The notes under the pieces were generated by a model, which saw only the letters and a program-made list of their open reading frames with translations, made no database searches and was not told where the DNA came from. A stretch of DNA of 64,000 bases from Coniochaeta sp. PMI_546 (taxonomy: Eukaryota; Ascomycota; Sordariomycetes; Coniochaetales; Coniochaetaceae). Location of the stretch: contig MU271151.1 of the NCBI GenBank assembly GCA_021432605.1, positions 992,001-1,056,000 on the forward strand, written 5' to 3'. Numbering within the stretch: position 1 is the first letter of the stretch; each line of letters opens with the position of its first letter. Both the position numbers and the translations under genes were made by a program. Shown here piece after piece: positions 56,903 to 64,000 of this stretch.

Positions 56903-58109
56903 GAAGCCGCATCCAGTAACGGAGAGTGTGGATGAAAGGATTTGCACAAATACGCTATGGATCGCTTTGATATCAAAACAATGCGATACAGGGTTCTACT
57001 CTTCTTGGGGCTTTTGTTGTTCGATAGGGCGGAGAAGGGTGGCGCGTCAAACGTCAGCTGCAGCAAAGCGCTGCGTCAGCTTTATATACCAGATGGGTGG
57101 TCTAGCCACCGGTCCCAGCGAGACCAGCCAGGGTGCAGCGAAAGACCTCAGGTCTAGGAGGCCCAAACATCGTCACTGATACGTTGGATAATACATAGCA
57201 GTTGCGAGTTGGGAGGGTTGAAACAACATGCATGTGTCTCTTTTGGCAGACCAGGAGGCCGAATCGACGCCTGGCTATCTCCGCAATATCCCCGCATTAC
57301 GCTAGGGAGCTCCGGCTGCTCGCAAGCACAATGATCCTAGATGCCGAGCGATGCCCGTTCCCTGGTTCAGGCCTGGCCAATGTTTCACGCCGACAAGCTT
57401 CCCTGCCTCGTTCTCCGCTTCACTTGGCGCACATCCAGGACATGGATTCTTCTTGTTTGGGGTTGCATTTTGTGCAATTGACGCTACTGATCGCGCGGGG
57501 GGCCATAGGCATCTGCTCGTGGATGGTGAGAGAGTTTCAGGGAGAGGGATGTGGTGCTTCAGGGACTACACGTGGTGTATAGTGTACTTATGGATGCATC
57601 CAAGTTGCGCTCACGGGGCAAGACTACCTCGGTAGTCGGTACGTATCGCCCGTCAGTAGCAGCTGGCGCCTCCTACAGTCAGCTGGGCAGTGTACACTAC
57701 GGTAGTACCTTATCACAGGGCAGTTTTGTTATCCCGATTTTTGCCGTCTTCATCCAGCGACAACACGCGGATTCGAAAAAGCGATGGAGCAAGTCGGGAC
57801 TCACAGCTCCAATGTCAGCTTCCGGTCTCGGTAAGTTGGCCGGGACACTCTTTTTTCCCCACCGAGTCATAAAGTCATTGATGATCCGTATACAATCTTC
57901 GGGCTCCGAGAAAGCTCAAGGTGAGCAATTGACGCACCTGAGTCGCGTCTGATGTGTTGAAATTGTCCCATGCTGATCAATTGGCTCCAGCCGCAGACAC
58001 AAGCCTGACGACAATAACCAGACGACAGCAACCTGCTTGCGCCCTGCATCGACACCTACGACGAGCACGCGACTAGATCCTCCTCACTCCTACGCCCAAC
58101 ATCGTCGCA
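56903..58109. promoter_or_regulatory. Divergent promoter region with palindromes
   Basis: About 1.2 kb between oxalate decarboxylase (minus) and DUF1275 (plus). It holds the palindrome at 57622-57637 and a related ACTACGGTAGT at about 57697. No coding sequence recognised. Confidence 0.4.
57622..57637. repeat. Palindrome (GACTACC-TC-GGTAGTC)
   Basis: Perfect seven-base arms with a two-base spacer; a shorter, similar ACTACGGTAGT lies 60 bases downstream. Possible regulator site in the promoter of the DUF1275 gene. Confidence 0.55.
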
Positions 58110-59040
58110 ATGAGTAATTCGCGCGGATACGGCACCGTGGCGGGTTCGAACCCGGAGGATGGATTAGGAGCTGGCGAGCAGATGCCCCTGCTGCGGAAAC
58201 CCTCTGCAGATTCGCTCCTCGCCAGACTACAACAATACCTGAGGGTCAACGTGAGGCGCGAAAAGGCTGATATAATCCTCGTGCTGTGTTACCTTGTCAC
58301 GGGCCTGCTTGATAGCGCCTCCATCTCCATCTGGGGTTCATTCGTTTCCATGCAGACCGGTAAGATCCATTCGCCGTCCCCCACGAAGTGTTGCAACGTC
58401 TAGTCTGCTGCATGTTTTGATTCTCCCCGTCTGTCCGCGAGACTGATTACGAGATTATCGTCCAGGAAACACCGTCTATATCGGCCTCGGCCTAGCTGCT
58501 CCACGAGACTCGACGAGATGGATCAAGTCGAGTGTATCGCTCGGGTGCTTCTGCCTCGGTTCCTTCCTCTTCAGCCGCTTCCACCGCCACTTCTCGCCGA
58601 AGCGCCGGTGGGTACTCTGTGCCTCATTCCTGGCCCAGATGCTCCTTACCATGATCGCGGCTACAATCGTTACATTCGGCCCATCGATCGGCAAGGAGGA
58701 GATAAGCTGGAACGTCCTGCTTCCCATCGCCCTAGTCGCCTTCCAGAGCTGCGGCCAGGCCGTCACCAGCAGAGCCCTAAAGTACAACAGCCTCACCAGT
58801 GTGGTCTTGACCAGCATATACTGTGATCTCTTCTCGGACCCGGACCTGTTTGGTCTCCACAACGCGGAACGCAACCGCAGGGTGGGCGCACCCGTCATGC
58901 TTCTCGTTGGAGCAATCCTTGGCGGGAGTTTTGCGCACAGCTCGTTTGGCATCGCTGGTGCACTGTGGACTGCAGCTGGGCTTAAGTTGCTGGCCATACT
59001 CACCTGGCTTGCCTGGCCTGCGGCTTCAGAGACTTCATAG
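58110..59040 (+). CDS. DUF1275 (YoaK-type) membrane protein
   Basis: Integral membrane protein of 274 codons in two exons (58110-58359 and 58466-59040, intron 106 bases). After a polar N-terminus (about 48 residues, with MPLLRKPS) come about six hydrophobic segments. The family signature is visible: YLVTGLLDSASISIWGSFVSMQTGN followed by TVYIGLGLA in the first third, and ALVAFQSCGQAVTSRALKY then SVVLTSIYCDLF in the second half. No catalytic residues known for this family; function unknown in fungi. It is divergent from the oxalate decarboxylase gene. Confidence 0.9.
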
Positions 59041-60992
59041 TCTGCCGATGGCCTACAAACTGGCACACGGAGAAGATCGGACCAGGCACACGCACACGGA
59101 GTACCTGGTCTCAAGCAGTGCTATTACCTGCCGTTACTCTTATGTCGCACAACAGTCACGGGACAGTGAGATACTGTTGCCAAGCTCATGTAATGGATAT
59201 GCTTGGCTACATACCTTTAGGAAGGAGCGCAATTGCTACGATGGCCGGCTTGGCTTTTTCCAACCTAAACCAGATCGTCCTTCGTTGCCGTGACCTGGAT
59301 TGCGCTCCGCCCATGCTCGACCAACAAGTCTACCGGCAAGTACCAAATGTTGCCACTTGCTCAACCCCTCTCAGGTTGCTTGCTTCTCTGCTAATGCGGG
59401 GTAATCTGTCCTTGCCCCTGGCAGTGATCGTCCACCCAGGCCGGAACACCCAGACCTCCGGCCTGTTGCGAAGTCTAGTCTCCTGCACCAAGCGCGTCTC
59501 CTTCAAAGTGAGGAGGTCCGGTTCACTGACCTACACACTTCTGACATTATCTCCGGTGAAGTGTGTCGTCTAGATGGCACTAGCAGTGTTGCCAAGCTCG
59601 AGCCGTTCGTCTTCCCCGGATTTTCAATACGTGGTCCCACCAATCGTAATGCGCTCTCACAGTACGACTGTGTCTAACGAGACTAGTGCTGTTGAATTGT
59701 TCATTCACCCTGGTCTCTGGTTCCATGGCTGATAGACACCTCAACTTGCCGCACTCCAGCAATACCTCAAGGTTTTGGCCCTGCAGTGACTGGTTGTATC
59801 CGGGTCTGGAAAACAGGTGTCGGCCGCGGGCGAGCTCACCCCGCTACTCAGTCGGCGGCTGTGCAGTTCAGAAACAGACTTCGGACGATGCTTACAAGCT
59901 GGACACTTGGAGGTGCACCAGGAGGGTGGTCAACCCGCGGGCAGTCGCAATTGTAGGCCTATCCCGGTTTTGGGAGTGGCCGCTCACGATCACACATCCC
60001 GCTTCCGCGATTTGCTCGTCAGCTTCGCACCATCCCTGCCGCTTACTCGCAGACATTGATTACTCAGTGTACCACAGCACACAACGCCCTCCCTGCTTTA
60101 CGTCTTCCTTGCTGTTGCATATTGTTGATCAGTGTTGCCCTGCAATGACCGGCCTCGTCAAGTTTGGACATTGCTCCTCGCCCCCTTCCTCGATACCCCG
60201 CATCTCTTACAACGTCTTATCAACCGCCGGGCTTGAATTAGCTCTGCGCCCTCATCGGCGTCAGCCAACCAAATCTTTGGACACCCAATGCAGAATGCAC
60301 TTCGTTACTGAAACTCTCCCAGTTCAGCAGGTCACTTGCAAGATGTGACCTCCAAATATAGAGGTCAGATCCCGAACACCGAGGAAAGACGAAGTGCCGA
60401 GAGAGCTGCAAGCTGAGCAGGTTGTCCTCTGACACCGGCGTTAGTAGCTGTGATGTCCTGCCCCCGCTCGCAATGCCAAGTGGATAGGATAGCGAATGTC
60501 GTCGAAGTTGAACGGTCTTCCGCGCTCGACAACACCGGGGCGGTTTTTGGCGTTAGTCAGATCTGGCTGGCCACGATATACCAGAAGTTGATGGCCGTCC
60601 ATACTTAGCTGGCTGTCCAGGAAGCCGCCTTGGGATACGGTAATGCTGTGATAGTGTTACAGCAGTGTATGTGCTTTTCTGTCGTTCTTGAGCAGCCGGA
60701 GGCACCGCTTTTGTGTAGGCCTCCGTTTATGCCATAGACAAAAGGATGGTGGGGTGTGGAGGAGGTCTCATGGGGTGCACACCAGTATACTTCCTCGTTG
60801 GGACGATACAGTGCCTGTGCCTAGTCACCGTCAGGCTTACTGGCTGGCCCATATATCACTAGTGGCCCATTCTGCCGTTCCAACACACATTCAAAACGTG
60901 GACTTAGATATCTAGACATATCGGAAATCTCTCTTCACACGACACGTATCTTTCGAGCTCGTCTCTCCATCATATATCGCGACTCTTGTATC
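59041..60992. other. Gene-poor region (1.95 kb)
   Basis: Between DUF1275 and the sulfate permease. Plus-strand open frames of 151 (59118-59573) and 220 codons (59686-60348) occur, but their translations are Ser/Cys/His-rich, low in family character and lack a convincing start. The last several hundred bases would be the permease promoter. Confidence 0.4.
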
Positions 60993-63142
60993 ATGAAGCT
61001 TGTTACTGAAGTCAAGCACGATCTCAAGACTGACGTGAACTGGAACCGGGCGGCAGACCTGGGCCTGAAAGGCGCCCAGGCTCTGCCGTCGGCTTCGGTG
61101 AAGTATGTCCTTGATAAAGTCCCCATTGTAGGCTGGTTGCCTCGCTACCGCTATCAATGGGTGTTGAACGATCTCATCGCCGGCTTGACAGTCGGTCTCA
61201 TGCTCATCCCCCAGGGCCTGTCGTATGCCAAGCTTGCTGCTATACCAGTGCAGTACGGTCTTATGTCAAGTTGGTTGCCGGCAAGTTTGTATGCGTTCAT
61301 GGGCACAACAAAAGGCAGGTATAACTGTTCCGATCTCAGCCTCTCGTCAGAGCCACGATCATTGTTAATAACAATCGAGACTCTCCAGACCTGTCGACCG
61401 GACCGACCTCTCTTATCGGCCTTCTAACGTCAGAGATTGTGGACGATCTCCAGGATGAGTGGTCGCCGTCAGAAATCGCCTCAGCCGTGGCGTTGATGAT
61501 GGGCGTCTACGGCATGATCCTGGGCTTCCTCAAGCTCGGCTTCTTGCTCGAGTTCATCTCACTCCCCATCCTCTCGGGCTTTATCTCTGCCGTGGCTATA
61601 ACCATCATTCTGAATCAAATGGGCAGCCTTCTGGGCGAGAGCAACATCGGAGACGGAACGGCCAGACAGATCCATGACATTTTCAGGCAACTACCTAATG
61701 CCAACGGCTATGCCTGTGCCATCGGATTTACCAGTATCTTAATGCTGACCGTGCTCGACCAGGCGTACAAGCGATGGAGCAAGCATAAGTTTTTGTGGTT
61801 TCTTTCTATTACGCGCGCCTTCCTCTGCCTGGTCCTGTTCACGGGTGTGGGCTACGCAGTCAACAAGAACCGTGGCGACCCGAGCAAGTATCTGTTCGGA
61901 GTAGCACAAGTGAAAGCTAATGGCCAGGAGCCCCCTCGCTTGCCCAACCCGGAGCTGATTGGGATCGTCGCCAGTCGCAGCATTGCCGTGTTCATTGGCG
62001 CTGCCGTTGAGCATACTGCTATTGCCCGCGCTTTCGGCGTGCGCAACAATTACGTTACGGACCAGAGCCAGGAACTGTGCTACTTCGGAGTAACCAATTT
62101 TGCAAACTCCTTCTTCCATGCCATGGGTGTTGGCGGAGCCATGTCGAGAACGGCTGTCAACTCGTCCTGCAACGTAAAGTCGCCACTCGCAGGATTTGTC
62201 ACAACAGCGGTCGTTCTTGTCTCTATCTTCAAGCTTGTGGGCACTCTCTACTGGATTCCGAAAGCTACCCTGGCAGCCATCATCATTTGTGCTGTCTGGC
62301 CACTTATCTCTCCTCCTCAGACCTTCTACCGATACTGGAAGTCGTCGCTGGCCGACTTCATCTCGTCCATGATCGCCTTCTGGGTCTGTCTATTTGTATC
62401 AACCGAAGTGGGCATTGCGAGCTCAGTCGGATTCAACATTGTTTATCTTCTGCTGCGCCAGGTTTTCACCCGGATGACAACAGCGAGCACAGAGCCAAGA
62501 TCGGAACTGGCGCTTGCCATCGACGATTCGCGCGGCATTCCTGCCGTCGTCGAGAATGACACGCGTCTGTTCCGTTTCAATGACTCGTTCTTCTTTGCCA
62601 ACGCTTACAGCTTGAGGACGCAAGTCCTGGATGTTGTACAAACACACCATGCCCCCATCTACAACAGCGTCCACGGCACCGAGGCCGAGCGTAACTGGTC
62701 TGTTGTGGGTGAGCAGCCCATTGCTCGCCTGCGCAAGGCAGCCAAGATATCCGACTTCGCCTCTCTTCCAGCGCTTGGACTTATCATCCTTGACTTTACC
62801 AAGGTTAACCACGTCGACGTCACCGCAGTCGCCCATCTGCGTAACCTCATGGATGAGCTGAAGAAATACTCCGGGCCATCGTTGCAAGTCCGCTTCGTCG
62901 GCATGTCAGACTACGTGGTCCAACGCTTTGAGAGGACAGGATGGCGCGTAGACGCCGTTAACTCTCGCTCCTACGATGGGGAAGACATTGAGGCTACACA
63001 GCTCTTCAGGACCGTCGCCGAGGCTGTTGCGGCTCCGAGACCGAGGGACGATATCAGGGGAGAGGACGATCTGAAGACAGACCTCAAGAAGTTGGAAAGT
63101 GACTTCGAAACGATCAAAGCCTCACACAATGAAGAGGTCTGA
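60993..63142 (+). CDS. SulP-family sulfate permease
   Basis: Plasma-membrane sulfate uptake protein of 691 codons in two exons (60993-61314 and 61389-63142). Signature helix segments: LNDLIAGLTVGLMLIPQGLSYA, then YAFMGTTKDLSTGPTSLIGLL, LEFISLPILSGFISAVAITI and VSIFKLVGTLYWIPKATLAAII. The C-terminal STAS domain has LGLIILDFTKVNHVDVTAVA. The intron donor is GC (GCAGGT), because no GT site keeps the conserved TTKDLSTGP junction in frame. The tail ends in charged residues. Length is shorter than yeast Sul1 but usual for filamentous-fungal members. It marks normal housekeeping sequence at the right side of the window. Confidence 0.94.
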
Positions 63143-63865
63143 AAACGGTTTGCTCCGGCATCTGCTACGTTCTCTTTCCTCCCATTGCTACATCCCCTGC
63201 CTACACAATCGCATCACCTCTTTTGTTTCACTAAAATCTAGGGCTGGGTGTGCAGATCACATCGTTTATTGCTCTTACCTTCTTTCCTTCAGCTATTTCT
63301 CACTTTGATCTCGTTTCCCTGTACTATCGGGATGACCTCACTTCGCGACTGTCTTGATGGAAAGTCCGTGCCCGGCCCTACATCTCCTTAACGACCATAG
63401 TTTTTTTTGCGTTTCTCTTTTTCTCTTCCTTCTATTATTATAAGTTTCATGTTGTCTTTTGATGAGCAATTTTACGAATATATCTCTCTGGATGAGTTAT
63501 GGGACTCTTAGGAGGGATGGGATATCACACATACGCAGTCATTTATATACCTACCTATAAGGAGGTTCTCTTTGAGCCTTGAGCTCCGTCCATGGTAGCT
63601 GCTCCGCTCCCTGTGGAGAACATCTGAATGCTGCGCCAAGAGAGCACGGTTTCTATTTAGCGTACACACTATTGAATATAAGCGCTTTCCAATTTCCACG
63701 TTGCTCTTTTTCAGCTGAAGAGGATTTCGACCTGCGCACGTGAATACTTGCTGCTCTTTTCAATTGATTTCTCCTGATGTTTTTCTCTTCGATGCTCAGT
63801 TCTGACCTAATACTCACCGACCATAAAGGATACGGCCTCGGGCCTATCGCCACTCGCTAATCAAC
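63143..63865. other. Intergenic region after sulfate permease
   Basis: About 720 bases, T-rich in places (63400-63460), including the permease 3' end and the promoter of the next gene. Nothing else seen. Confidence 0.35.
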
Positions 63866-64000
63866 ATGTTCAATCTCTTGTCTTTCCTTACGTTAATTCT
63901 TAGCATAACCCCCTGCGAAGCATCACCTCCTAATCCCAAGCGTGGCCTGGTCTTTGTGGAAAGCCCAGACCCAGCCGCCAATTCGATATGGCTGCAGAGT
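63866..64000 (+). CDS. Start of secreted protein, likely glycoside hydrolase (partial)
   Basis: First 45 codons of a gene cut by the window edge; the frame is open to the end. A signal peptide (MFNLLSFLTLILSITPCEA) is followed by a segment with NPKRGLVFV and IWLQS. The KRGLVFV start resembles GH128/Asl1-like beta-glucanases, which begin their catalytic barrel this way, but too little is visible to assign it. Confidence 0.55.
   Translation, partial: MFNLLSFLTLILSITPCEASPPNPKRGLVFVESPDPAANSIWLQS

Noticed and set aside
58138-58155. Sequence GGGTTCGAACCC that looks like a tRNA T-arm loop
   Set aside because: It falls within the first exon of the DUF1275 gene (codes for AGSNPED), with no matching D-arm, anticodon arm or acceptor stem around it.
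59686-60348. 220-codon plus-strand open frame in the gap before the sulfate permease
   Set aside because: No family resemblance, no signal peptide, Cys/His/Ser-rich random-looking translation and no plausible splice partners.

Overview
The window looks like nuclear DNA of a filamentous ascomycete (Pezizomycotina). Genes are split by short GT-AG introns of about 40-130 bases, and their products are typical of mould genomes: Zn2Cys6 regulators, P450s, a PTH11-type receptor, GH11 and AA9 enzymes, and an S10 peptidase. I rebuilt 26 protein genes. For every complete gene the exons sum to a whole number of codons. The last gene runs off the right edge. No rRNA, tRNA, CRISPR array or intact transposon was seen.

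Layout. (1) 0.2-9.4 kb: phenol-hydroxylase-type flavin monooxygenase, P450, a Zn2Cys6 regulator on the opposite strand, and a fumarylacetoacetate-hydrolase-family protein. (2) 10.2-17.4 kb: a secreted DUF8021-type protein, a second Zn2Cys6 regulator, a serine carboxypeptidase and a small four-helix membrane protein. (3) 17.4-20.6 kb: a 3.2 kb stretch with no convincing gene. (4) 20.6-32.3 kb: MFS exporter, secreted GMC oxidoreductase, PTH11-like membrane protein, second P450 and a GH11 xylanase. (5) 33.5-49.1 kb: full-length ABCC transporter, two related salicylate-hydroxylase-like monooxygenases, and between them a ThrE/Prm10-type transporter, a secreted protein built of three repeated modules, and a vanillyl-alcohol-oxidase-type flavoenzyme. 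(6) 50.1-56.9 kb: four predicted secreted proteins: an amine-oxidase-like flavoprotein, a second DUF8021 paralogue, an AA9 lytic polysaccharide monooxygenase and a bicupin oxalate decarboxylase. (7) 58.1-64.0 kb: a DUF1275 membrane protein, a SulP sulfate permease and the start of a secreted glycosidase-like gene; this end looks like ordinary genome.

Function. The region has the tailoring enzymes, regulators and exporters of a secondary-metabolite locus, but no polyketide synthase, NRPS, terpene cyclase or prenyltransferase. It does have three aromatic-ring flavin hydroxylases, a vanillyl-alcohol-oxidase homologue, a GMC oxidase, a ring-fission-product-type hydrolase, a xylanase, an LPMO and an oxalate decarboxylase. 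My leading inference is a region for attacking plant cell wall and taking up or modifying its aromatic products. The alternative is that it supplies tailoring enzymes for a metabolite whose core enzyme lies outside the window. No ring-cleaving dioxygenase is present, so neither pathway is complete here.
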